From Sceloporus undulatus (lineage: Eukaryota; Chordata; Lepidosauria; Squamata; Phrynosomatidae): a DNA stretch of 64,000 nt. The stretch covers positions 20,144,673-20,208,672 of the forward strand of contig NC_056529.1 of the NCBI RefSeq assembly GCF_019175285.1. Reading direction: 5' to 3'. A model generated the notes under the pieces. That model was not told where the DNA came from and did no database searches. It was given only the letters and a program-made list of their open reading frames with translations. The position numbers and the translations under genes are program-made. This document shows, one piece after another, positions 11,201-20,540 of this stretch. Position 1 is the stretch's first letter. The number at the start of each line of letters is the position of its first letter.

Positions 11201-11560
11201 CGCCAGTCAAATCCAAATTGCCCACCTTCCCTTTCCCTCTCTTGACAGTCTTCTACTCCAAGGGAATCCTCCCTATCCCACATTTTCCTCGAGCTCTGCA
11301 AGGACTTACGCACTTCGAGGCGGATCTCATCTCGCTTGTGCCAAGCGCTCGCGCTGCGGAGTGCTGTGTCCGTCGGCGAGTTGGCAAGTTGGGATCGCCC
11401 TTCCGCCGGCGGAGACGGAAGGGCCAAGGCGTGAAGCAGCGGCGGGCGGGCGGGGGGGGGGGCAGCTGGTGCCCTTTTGGAAAAGAAACAACGAAACGGC
11501 CGCGGAGTCAGCAGCAGGCAGCAGAAGGGAGAGGAGAGGGGGGAAGGGAAAGGAGGGGGG
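8250..11560. promoter_or_regulatory. CpG island / likely promoter of the minus-strand gene
   Basis: GC content and CpG density rise sharply against the AT-rich surroundings and fall again after about 11.56 kb. The island covers the large minus-strand exon and about 1 kb upstream of its ATG, where transcription of the minus-strand gene presumably begins. The outer edge (11440-11610) is a long G/A-rich purine tract. No TATA box is obvious, as is usual for CpG-island promoters. Confidence 0.65.
8371..10485 (-). CDS. GSE1: Large CxxC-module 5' coding exon, probably long-isoform GSE1
   Basis: The reading frame is open for about 900 codons in very GC-rich DNA. I start it at the ATG whose first base is 10485 (MSSRKQRL..., A at -3), because the frame above it is low-complexity and UTR-like; an upstream in-frame ATG at 10848 cannot be excluded. 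The exon ends at 8371 in a perfect donor (CCCAAAG|GTAAGG), giving exactly 705 codons, phase 0. The protein has five zinc-ribbon-like modules with Cys pairs at 38/41-91/94, 308/311-361/364, 418/421-471/474, 534/537-590/593 and 627/630-674/677. Most also share an FPFL core and a QW-x3-E or similar motif after the second pair. Between modules 1 and 2 lies an acidic/Ser-rich, Pro-rich linker (about 157-300). The GSE1 assignment is inferred: the exon is head-to-head with CIBAR2 as GSE1 is in human, and its ...PK| donor phase matches the MK| start exon of GSE1 as I recall it. Product function would be a chromatin co-repressor-associated nuclear protein. The coding exon is solid; the name is less so. 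Confidence 0.6.
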
Positions 11561-11744
11561 GAAAAAGGGAGGGGGGGGGAGGGGGAGGGAGGAAGGAGGA
11601 ATGAAAAGTAAAATAAAAAACATCTCTTGTAGTGACCCCCATGTACCCCTTGCTGCCAGGGTACTCACGCATAGGCGCCTATGCTTCATGTTAACCTCAA
11701 TTTTCCTACCTGTCTTAACCCCTTCTTCTGCCACACTGGAATCC

Positions 11745-11850
11745 ATAGGATCCTAGGATTGGAAGGGACTGCTAAGGGTCATCTAGTCCAACCCCTTTCT
11801 GCCAGGCAGGAATGCATAGGATCCTGGACTTGGAAGGGAACCCTCCCCCC
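11745..11850 (-). mobile_element. CR1 LINE 3' fragment
   Basis: Reversed CR1 end, starting ATAGGATCCTAGGATTGGAA and running to TTCTGCCAGGCAGGAATGCA. Confidence 0.75.
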
Positions 11851-11973
11851 ACAACTTCTGCTCTGCAGGCAGCCCCTGGCTAAGCTTCCTGAGTTTTGCC
11901 AGGACTTGGCTGGCTGGTCGGAGTTGCACCGCTGCTGCTTCTTTCTTTCATTGGACAGGCAAAGAGATGAGGT

Positions 11974-12530
11974 CCTAGAATCCTAGAGTTGGAAGAGACC
12001 CCAAGAAGGGCCCCGATCCAGTCCAACCCCATTCTGCCATGCAGGAACTCTCAATCAAAGCATCCCCTGAGACAGATGGCCATCCAACCTCTGCTTACAG
12101 CCCTGTAAGGAAGGAGACTCCACCACACTCCGAGGGAGGAGTGTGTTCCACTGTCAAAAAGCCCTTACTCTCAGGAAGTTCCTCCTAATGTTGAGCTGGA
12201 ATCTCTTTTCCTGGAGCTTGCATCCATTGCTCTGGGTCCTAGTCTCTGGAGCAGCAGAAAACAAGCTTCCTCCCTCCTCAATATGACATCCCTTCAAGTA
12301 TTTAAACAGGGCTGTCATGTCACCTCTAACCTTCTCTTCCCCAGGCTAAACATACCCAGCTCCCTAAGTCATTCCTCATAGAGCTTTATGGTTTCCAGAC
12401 CCTTCACCATTTTGGTGGCCCTGCTCTGGACACGCTCCATCCTTCTTGAATTGTGGTGCCCAGAACTGGACACAGGAGGATTTCAAGTGAGGTCTCACCA
12501 AAGCAGAATAGTATGGCAAGGAATAGGCCC
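11974..12530 (-). mobile_element. CR1 LINE, 3' end, about 550 bp
   Basis: Begins CTAGAATCCTAGAGTTGGAA (CR1 end in reverse) and proceeds through the CR1 3' region (CAGATGGCCATCCAACCTCT, TTAAACAGGGCTGTCATGTC, CAGAACTGGACACAGG). Confidence 0.88.
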
Positions 12531-12757
12531 CACAATTCAAAAAGGATGTTGAGAAGCTGGAGCATGTCCAAAGGAAGGCTGCCAAAATGATGAAGGGCCT
12601 GGAAGATGCCACCTTGGAGGGTGGTGAGGTCTCCTTCTTTGGAGGCTGGATGGCCATCTGTTGGAGGTGCTTGCATTGTGTCTTCCTACATTGCAGAATA
12701 GGGTTAGGCTGGATGACCTTTGGAGTCTCCTCCAACTCCAGGGTTCTATGGTTCTCA
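12531..12757 (+). mobile_element. CR1 LINE 3' end, opposite orientation
   Basis: Forward CR1 end: AGCTGGAGCATGTCCAAAGG ... GGATGGCCATCTGTTGG ... CTCCAGGGTTCTATGGTTCT. It directly abuts the reversed CR1 to its left. Confidence 0.85.
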
Positions 12758-13174
12758 AACCAGAAGACCAAGAATGAAAGAAAAGAGGAGTAGGAGAATC
12801 ATCAGAAGAATGGATCATTTGCAAACAATTGGACCAAAGAGGTGCACAGATTGCAATGAGCTCTGCATTGGTGGTGATCTTTCCCACACAAGGAGAACCA
12901 CCCGTATCTGAGCGCCTCGGCCTTCTTCATGCTTTTCCTTCCAGCAACAGCTGCGTTGCATATTGCACATGAGAAAAATGTCATCGCGTTGGGCGCTGAA
13001 AGCATGACGTTCCCCATAACAACTGGCTCCCAAAGTCAACCGACGGCATGACATCAGCTCAGAAAACACTCCAAAGAGGAAGGCCTTATTCCTCCTCCAG
13101 GGATAGAGTTCTGCTTTCTTTGCAGGTGGCCCCAGCGTTCAAAGATGGAGAGGGAGCACAGAAAGTTATTGTGC

Positions 13175-13397
13175 TTGTTGTTGTACGTTTCCAACTTCTT
13201 CTCACCCTAAGGCGACACCATCACAGGGGTTTCTTGGCAAGATTTCTTCAGAGGGGTTTGCTTTGCCTTCCTCTGAGGTTGAGAGAGTGTGATGTGTCCA
13301 GGGTCACCCAATGGCTTTCCATGGCTGTGCAGGGATTCGAACCCTGGTCTCCAGAGCCACAGTCCAGTGCTTGAGCCACTACACCACTCTGGCTCAC
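13175..13397 (-). mobile_element. Sauria-type tRNA SINE
   Basis: Reversed copy: starts at the tail (TTGTTGTACGTTTCCAAC), ends at the head (CACTACACCACTCTGGCTCA); box-B-like GGATTCGAACCCTGG near 13335. Confidence 0.86.
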
Positions 13398-13469
13398 CAA
13401 GGCAAATTTTAAAACTATTTGAATGCCTTCGCTGCTCCCTTTTAAGTTTGTTTTTGTGGTGGCAGCGGC

Positions 13470-13625
13470 GGCAGTGGTGTGCCTTCAAGTTATTTCCAAC
13501 TTGTGGCACCTCGAAGGCGACCCGATCATAGGGTTTCCTTGGCAAGCTTTGTCCAGGGGAGGTTTGCCAGTACCTTCCCCTGAGGCTGAGAGCGTGCGAC
13601 TTACCCAGAGTCACCCAGTGGGTTT
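13470..13625 (-). mobile_element. Sauria-type SINE, head missing
   Basis: GTGTGCCTTCAAGTTATTTC to CACCCAGTGGG; the tRNA-like part is absent. Confidence 0.75.
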
Positions 13626-13879
13626 TTTAATATCATAATTTTCCCTCCCTTTTTAGTAGCATTTAATTTTTATAAGTTAAACATGTCATGGCTCAGAATC
13701 AAGACTCTTCTCGTTCATGCCGGATTTACAAGGGCTGAGCGGAGTTCAGCATTCAGTAAGCTCTTGGATGCCCTCTGCCTCCAGTTTTATTAATATGCGC
13801 AGGAAGCTGCCTTCTACCAAGTTAGGCTTTCGCTTCACTCCATATTGCATGGTCAAGGCAAACTTACACCACCAAAGTT

Positions 13880-14400
13880 TCAGGTAGGAGTCCATATCTC
13901 CAAGTGTCCCCATATGAGAGGGACAGCCCCAATAAATCCTGTCCTCTTGCTGCTTTCAAAATGTCCCAGTTTCCTTGTCCTCCTTCCACTTTCCCTTTTT
14001 GGTCCTCTGTTGCTGCAAAGTGCAAAAGTACTATGCACTCAGTTAACTCAGGAGCAAGGAGAGGGCAAAATCAGTCAGTCAAATTTTATTGCTTTTGGCC
14101 AATGGCCTTTGCATAAAACAGTATCACAAAAACAACAAATGCATACATATCATATTTGCATCATCAGTGGTTATACAGCAATTTATGATTTATAAAACTA
14201 AACATTTAGAAAAAACTAAGGTAACATACATACATACATACATACATACATAGCTATCAATACTATACATCTTTACCTTCCCTGTAGGCTCAGGCAAAAC
14301 AAACTCCTGCAGCCTCTCCTAGCTTGTGTGTTCTTCCTCATTCATAATGTTTGCCTTCTTGAGCACACACTGATGTTGCTTGGCCACACATGTTCTGTGA
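13880..14400. mobile_element. Unclassified dispersed repeat (family C)
   Basis: Contains segments such as TGTCCCAGTTTCCTTGTCCT, CAGTTAACTCAGGAGCAAGG and AACAAACTCCTGCAGCCTCT that recur at 15410, 38516, 41224 and 51365. This copy is interrupted at 14075-14275, including a (CATA)n tract at 14218-14252. Confidence 0.55.
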
Positions 14401-15145
14401 AATGCTGCATGGGATGCTTTCCTAGACCTCCCTGAAGAACATAAGGGGCTCAGCCTCTGCATCCAGAGCATGTGCTCTGTGCCACCAAACCATGGCCTTT
14501 CCCAAAGACTGTGACTTACTACACTGTTTCTGTATGCCAGGGCCGTTTTCCCATGACTGTCCCAGACTGGAAGTCAGTTAATTTTGTTTTTTTTGCACTA
14601 GTTTGAGCCAAGCACTGCAGAGCGGTCCTTTGGTCTGTTAATTCACTTGGGCGATTTCATTAGCTAAATGCCCTTCACTTCTGACAAATCCCAGGCAGGG
14701 TTCCATTGCTCAGCTTCCACTGCCCTGCCATTCATCTGGTTTTGCCTTTCGGGATAATGGAAATGCAATATCCCAGACTGGTCAGCAGGCATTGGTATTC
14801 TGCATCGTTTTAATTCAATTTCTTATTATGATTGCTGTTGTTGTTGTTATTATTAAGGAGGCTGCCACCCCGCCTCCAAAACACAGTAGAAATATTTCAT
14901 AACTATTGTATATAAGAGTCACATAGCACATCCGTTTAATTAAACACTCAGCTATTAATCTTCTAATTAACAAAATGTGTACAAGCTGCTTTCTTGGACT
15001 ACAACTCTCAGGTAAACCCCTCCGTCAGCTATTGATGCTGATTGGGGAAATTCTGGGAGTTATAGTCCAAAAAAAGAACTTTCCCAAGCTTGGCTTAATA
15101 CAGATTAGAAGTTATAAAAGCAATCTTTTATCGGATCAGCTCGGA
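14401..15145. other. No gene recognised
   Basis: AT-rich single-copy-looking sequence with a (TTG)n stretch near 14830. I see no exon-like feature. Confidence 0.5.
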
Positions 15146-15384
15146 TACAGTGGGCCCTTGGTATCTGCTGCAATTTGGTTCTAGGAGCCCCCATGGATAC
15201 CAAAATCCATGGATGCTGCAGTCCCATTAAATACGATGGCACAGTGAAATGGTGTCCCTTATATAAAACAGCAAAATCAAGATTTGCTTTTTGGAATTTA
15301 TATATATAGTTCCGAATATTTTCCAGCCGTGGATAGTTGGATCCGTAGACAAAGAATCCATGGATATGGAGGCCTGACCATAGT
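15146..15384. mobile_element. MER2/Tigger-like DNA transposon remnant
   Basis: TACAGTGGGCCCTTGGTATC at the left and a complementary GGATATGGAGGCC at the right, with GGATACCAAAATCCATGGAT inside: the layout of pogo/Tigger short elements. Confidence 0.75.
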
Positions 15385-15409
15385 AATGGCTACTGGAATC
15401 AACTCTCCA

Positions 15410-15780
15410 TTGTTTTTCTGCTTAACAGCTACTAACTGGCACCCCATATCCACCAAATGTCCCCATTTCATGCGGATAGTCATGATGAATCCTCTACAGT
15501 CCCATTTTCCCAACCGCTTTCAAAAAGTCCCAGTTTCTCCCATTTCCCCCCTTTGTCCTCAGCTTTCTTCAATTCCTGCAAACTTGAGTTCAAAATGCAA
15601 AAGTCATTTGAACTCCATTAAGTGAGCAGGAGGAAGAAAAGAGGAAGGAATCGTGCCTTCCCTTCAGGCTCCAGCAAAAGCACACTGCTGCAGCCTTTTG
15701 TCTGTTCTTCCTCATGAATAACCTTTGCCATTTTGACCATAAGCTGATATTGCTTGGCCACAAGTGTCCCAGTTGTCACC
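15410..15780. mobile_element. Unclassified dispersed repeat (family C)
   Basis: TTTCAAAAAGTCCCAGTTTC, GAACTCCATTAAGTGAGCAG and AAAAGCACACTGCTGCAGCC correspond to the other copies. Confidence 0.55.
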
Positions 15781-15999
15781 TGGGAATAGTTGGAGGGCTT
15801 GCTTGCCTTGCAGATGCAAATGCAAATGCAACCCCACTGATGCACACTGTTCAATCTGGAAGTGTACAGACTGAACAAGGTGGAATCTGGATATGTACAC
15901 ACTGAACAAGGAAGAAAGTGGGGGTAACCCCCAGGAACCTGATACCTGAAAGTTTAGATTGCATTCACACAGAGCAAGCAAGAGGGGCTGAGTCCAGGA

Positions 16000-16330
16000 G
16001 GGAGGACAAGAACCCCAGAAAGGGCATCTTTTGTGAGCGCAAAAAGTCACACCGAGGTCGCCCATTAATATTTATCGGGGAGGAAAGCTGAGCTCCCACG
16101 GAGGTGAAAAAATAGCGGCGAACAGGTGCTGCCATTTGCTGGCATGTTGGCTTCCCGGAGAAGGACATGCTGTTAATAAACAAACAAAAAAACCCAAGCA
16201 CAGGTGGCTTGGTTTGCAAATGGAAGGTGGTCCCCTGGCTCTGCCTTCGCCTGGTTTCCTTGCTTTGCCCAGAACATCCACATTCCCCCTGGCAGAGTCA
16301 GAGTCTAAATTTATGACCCACAAAGGCTGT
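16000..16330. promoter_or_regulatory. Candidate conserved non-coding element
   Basis: A repeat-free stretch that keeps several CpGs in otherwise CpG-poor DNA and carries homeobox-like CATTAATATTTATC and E-box CAGGTG motifs. No splice-bounded frame is visible. Conservation is inferred from composition only. Confidence 0.3.
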
Positions 16331-16874
16331 GGGCAGCAGGGAGGCCTGGAACAGCTTCTTTCCAAGCCGACTTCTAGCCTCTTGGATAGCCGCAAAGGGC
16401 TCAGAAAGACAGACTTGAGATCCTGAAGTCGGACAGTCAGCATAAAGACTACTATTAAGTGGGCTCCAAAAGTGGCTTACAGATGGTTAATCTGACATTT
16501 CTCTGCCTTCAAGTGTGCAAACTCGAAAGACAAGATGCACAAGGACTAGGAATGGCAATAAAGGAGGGGATTCAATCCTGGTTTAAAACCCTGGCTGCTC
16601 TTCAATCCCCCTCCAGCTCTGCATAAAATTCATTCTTGGGTACGTATATTCTGTTCATAAGAATAAAGATTATTTCACTGATGGCCACATTGTCATAACA
16701 CACAATGTTTCATCACAAAAGCCTGAATACCTGCCAATCCACTGAAAACATGGATAGCTCTGAGAATGCCACTGAGATTTGAGCTCTGGATTCAAAAGGA
16801 ATGAAGCATTCTACCTGTATTCTGTTTTTCATGAATCTCAACAGTAATTGTAATGAAATATTTGGATCTGGGAC

Positions 16875-17092
16875 AGCCAGCATGGTGTAGTGGTTTGAGT
16901 GTTGGATTAGGGCTCCAGGAGACCAGGGTTCAAGTCCCTGCTTGGAAGCCCACTGCATGACTTTGGGCATGCCACACTCTCTCAGCCTCAGAAGGGGGTG
17001 GTGTCAAATCCGCTCTGAAGAAATCTTGCTGTGATAGGTTCACCTTTGAAGGATCACCGTAAGTTGACCTGAAGACATGCAGCGGCAACAAC
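16875..17092 (+). mobile_element. Sauria-type tRNA SINE
   Basis: CAGCCAGCATGGTGTAGTGG head, GGGTTCAAGTCC box, tail GACCTGAAGACATGCAGCGG. Confidence 0.84.
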
Positions 17093-17812
17093 TTGGCTCC
17101 AGAGACCAGCATTTGAGAAGCAAAGGGACATGTAGATTGTCAAAATGTCTAAAAAGAACATCTTCAGGGGAAAGCTTTCAAGAGCTCCATGTAAATAGCT
17201 TTAGGAAAGAAGAACAGGTTGGGGAAGCAGGCTGCCAGTTTTGTTTAGCTTTTTTATGAAAAACAGAGCTAATTTCAAGCTAGTTTACATTTGTTGTGTT
17301 GATGCTTCTGTGCAAGGTCAGTCCACAGCTTCAAATTTATGATCTCTTTTAATGTCCCTTTTTCATTATGCCTTTAAAAGAGCTGCTTCCAGGAATGCTG
17401 GAGTGCCACTGCAGTGCGCTCTTGTGCCATCGCTGGTGCCAAGGTGCTGCCGTGAACATCGCTATCAGCATCCTGCCTCTCAGAGGAATGCTGCTGAACA
17501 TGGGTTGTTGTCAGAGCTGCTTTGCTCTGCAAAGCACTTTTGTGGCATCTGCAGTGAGGGGAAAAAATGCAACCCTCTCAGCATCTAAAGGACAAAACCT
17601 GCACATCAGAGAAACCTCTCTTGCAGGGGGCTGAGAACTGGAGCCAATGCACCTTTCAGTCCAGTTCCTTGGCCTCCCAAATGACCACAGAACTTTTGTT
17701 TATGCACAACATTTTGTTGATGCACATTTATCTCGTGGTTTTCTGTATCTCGCTTTCTGAACTACTGTAGATGGGCTACTATACCATACCCTCCAACTGT
17801 CTCACTTAATGT
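17093..17812. other. No gene recognised
   Basis: No splice-flanked exon or recognisable repeat. Short frames in 17350-17640 overlap in two phases with no recognisable motif. Confidence 0.45.
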
Positions 17813-18022
17813 GAAGTTGAAGGCTTTCGTGGCCGGCATCCACAGATTTTTGTGGGTTCTTTGGGCAATGTGGCCATGTTTTGGAAGAGTTTATTCCTGA
17901 AGTTTCGCCAGCATCTGTGGATGGCATTCTCTGAAGATGCCAGTCACAGATGCTGGCGAAATGTCAGGAATAAACTCCTATAGAACATGGCCACATAGCC
18001 TGAAAAACCCACAAAAATCTAT
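17813..18022. mobile_element. Fold-back retroposon, both arms
   Basis: Left arm starts AAGGCTTTCGTGGCCGGCAT; right arm runs GATGCCAGTCACAGATGCTG to AACCCACAAAAATCTAT. The arms are near-complementary and meet at TTCTCTGAA. Confidence 0.75.
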
Positions 18023-18179
18023 CTCCCAGTTAATCCTTTGTTGACCCATTTTTTCAGCTGCTTTTTAAAATGTCCTGGTTTCTCCTGCCACTACTTTCCT
18101 CTTTTCTCCTCAGCTTACTTCAACTGCAGCAAAATGAAAAAAAAGTAGTTTCCATGCAATTAACTCAACTGGAAGAAGA

Positions 18180-18291
18180 AGAAGGGGATGGAAAGCCTCT
18201 CTGAAGAAATTTTGCCAAGGAAACCCCATGATAGGCTTGCCTTAGTGTTGCCATAAGTTGGAAACAACTCGAAGGCATCTAAGAACAACAA
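18180..18291 (+). mobile_element. Sauria-type SINE, 3' half
   Basis: CTCTCTGAAGAAATTTTGCC to AACAACAA with the CGAAGGCATC tail; no head. Confidence 0.78.
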
Positions 18292-18696
18292 TACAAGACG
18301 GCAAATGTCTTCCTTCTCAAATGATCCCAAGAGGACATACAGGTTGGTTTCCAGAAGCAAGAAGTGCTCAGAGTGTCAGGAAGAGGAAGCCTTGGCGAAG
18401 AGCTCAGAAGGCGCATCCCTAGATAAAAGGCCTGGAGGGTGGGAGATGTTTCCCACTCTCTGGTGGAAAAGCCAAAGGTCAGCTTGCAGCTGTGACTCAC
18501 GGAGTGGCATCCTGCCCGCAGAGGCAAGCGCTCTCCAAGGGCCTCCGTATGGTGTAAGGCTTTTCAAGCATTCTCTTTTCATCTCCCCAGTGCCAAGTTC
18601 ATATGCCAAAGTGCTCTGTCAACACAGAAGAATGACCGCCAGACTTTCAAAAGCTCTCTCCAAAGCCTCCCTAAACTGTCATTGAAAAAACTAAGG

Positions 18697-18901
18697 CTGC
18701 ATCTCTATACCGCAGAAACAGTGCGGTCTGGCATCGCTTCAACTACCATGGACCCATGCTATGGAATAATGGGATTTGTAGTCTTGTGAGATATGTAGCC
18801 TTCTCTGTTGGAGAGCTCTGGTGCCACAGCAAACTACAGTTCCATAGGATAGAGCCATAGCGGTGCCAAACTGCATTCATTCAGCAGTAGAGATGCAGCC
18901 T
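18697..18901. mobile_element. Palindromic hAT-type MITE
   Basis: GCTGCATCTCTATACC at the left is matched by AGTAGAGATGCAGC at the right; central AATGGGATTTGTAGT-type motif present. Confidence 0.75.
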
Positions 18902-19013
18902 TGGCCAGAAAAGGGTCAAGAGTACAAAGTTACAAGTAGTAGGGATTGAATAATATTTTTAAATAGTTTATTGTTGTTGTTGAATAACACTTTGAAAGGG
19001 GGGGAGGACAAAA

Positions 19014-19247
19014 GGCCCGAACAGACAGGCCAAAATAAAGCTGCTTCGGATCACTTGGAGGTATACTGTTTAAATAATGCATGCACCCTAAGAGACTAGA
19101 AGCCATGCCAAAACCACACACCAGACCTAAGGACTGGAGTGCTGTTTTGGCATGGCTTCTGGCCTCTTTAAGATGTGTGTGTCATTTAAACGGCATACCC
19201 CCAAAGTGACCTGAAGCAGCTTTATTTTGGCCTGTCTGTTCATGCCC
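19014..19247. mobile_element. Harbinger-like MITE, AAA target duplication
   Basis: Long inverted repeats start GGCCCGAACAGACAGGCC and end GGCCTGTCTGTTCATGCCC. Flanked by AAA on both sides (19011-19013, 19248-19250). Non-coding. Confidence 0.78.
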
Positions 19248-19969
19248 AAAGTTACAGACTTAAGTACGGAGGTTATCCATTTCTGAATGGCCCAAATTGT
19301 AGAATGCTGCTCAGAAGTGAAATTGCAAATGAAGCTTGCAATGAATCAATTGCTCTCCTGAGACTCGCTGCTGGCAGATGTTGGTGACATGTGAACAGCG
19401 GAACTCAGAAGGCCAAGAAATCTTCCATTCTTAGCAGGTTTGCTGCCTGTCTGGAGCTCAGGATCAAGGGTTGCATCCAAGGACTTCTACAGAGCACTCC
19501 TGAAAAGAATTGGTGGAAGTCTCTGTTTGGAAAGCTCTGTCCAAGGGAGCTCAAAGAGAGCCAACCCTACAGAGACAGGATGCCTTTGTACTGAAACAAG
19601 GCCAGGTACACATTCTTTGCAGGGTAAAAGACAAAGCACACACTGAGAAGGAAGATGCACATTGTTCCAGAGCATTAGAGATTCTGTAGTCTTGGAAATA
19701 GCTTGGTTTGCAAAACAAAGAGCATATACACACCTCAGTTAAGAAAGCCTCCAGGAACAAGAGACTAGAAAATAGTGAATTTCATAAGGAAAAGGCCAAA
19801 GGAACTTGAAATTGAAAAATAGGAGACTGTGGTATACATTTCTCTAGCACGGAAAATGCAGTCTTTACAATTCCATAATGCCAAGAGTTCCATCTCTTGT
19901 TGTAAAAGCACATTTGCATGGCACCTTTATGTCACAGCGAAGTGAACAGCTGGCATCAATAAGGTTTCC

Positions 19970-20240
19970 TTGGCAAAGAAGAGGTGACATGATTGCAACC
20001 TTTAAATATTGGCAGGAAAGTCATGCAGAAGATGGAGCAAGCTTGTTTTCTGCTGGTCCAAAAACCAGAACATGTATCAGTGGATGCAAAGAAAAGAGAT
20101 TCTAAATCTTAGGAAGAACTTTACTGCTTAATAGTGGAATAAAAGCCTTGAGGCGGGGAGCGTGGCCTTTCCTTCTATGGAGATCTTTCACCAAAAGTTG
20201 AATAGACATCTTTCAGGAGTACTGGAGTGGAGTATTCCTG
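19970..20240 (+). mobile_element. CR1 LINE fragment, diverged
   Basis: Has the CR1 order ...TTTAAATATTGGCAGGAAAG, AGGAAGAACTTTACTG, TAGTGGAATAAAAGCCTTGA, GAGATCTTTCACC, CCTGCATGGCA, with many changes. Confidence 0.55.
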
Positions 20241-20246
20241 CATGGC

Positions 20247-20540
20247 ATTAGTGGTTTGGACTACAACTCTGGAGATCAGGGTTTGATTCTGCGCTCAGCC
20301 ATGGAAAACCACTGGGTGATGCCAGCCACAGATGATGGCAAAACGTCAGGAATAAACTCTTCTAGAACATGGCCACTTAGCCCAAGAAACCCACAAAAAA
20401 ACTATAGGTGCCGGCCATGAAAGCCTTCTTCCTCCTATCAGACTGGGTGACTTTGGGCAAGTCACACTTTCTCAGCCTCAGAAAATCCCATGATACAGTT
20501 AAGTCAGAAACTATTTGAAGGCACTCAACAAGCCAGCTCA
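20247..20540 (+). mobile_element. Sauria-type SINE split by a younger insertion
   Basis: SINE sequence is continuous if 20320-20441 is removed: GTGGTTTGGACTACAACTCT ... AACCACTGGGTGA / CTTTGGGCAAGTCACACTTT ... ACTCAACAA. Confidence 0.85.
20320..20441 (+). mobile_element. Fold-back retroposon arm inserted in a SINE
   Basis: TGCCAGCCACAGATGATGGC to CCGGCCATGAAAGCC. A 9-bp target duplication ACTGGGTGA flanks it (20311-20319 and 20442-20450). Confidence 0.82.

Noticed and set aside
13300-13397. tRNA gene (GGATTCGAACCC box)
   Set aside because: The tRNA-like sequence is the head of a dispersed SINE with a LINE-like tail and does not fold as an intact tRNA.
17900-17980. Hammerhead ribozyme core (GCGAAATGTC/GCGAAACGTC) in the fold-back family
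   Set aside because: The GAAA part is suggestive, but the partner CTGANGA box is not intact (CAGATGC) and no closing stem III is apparent.
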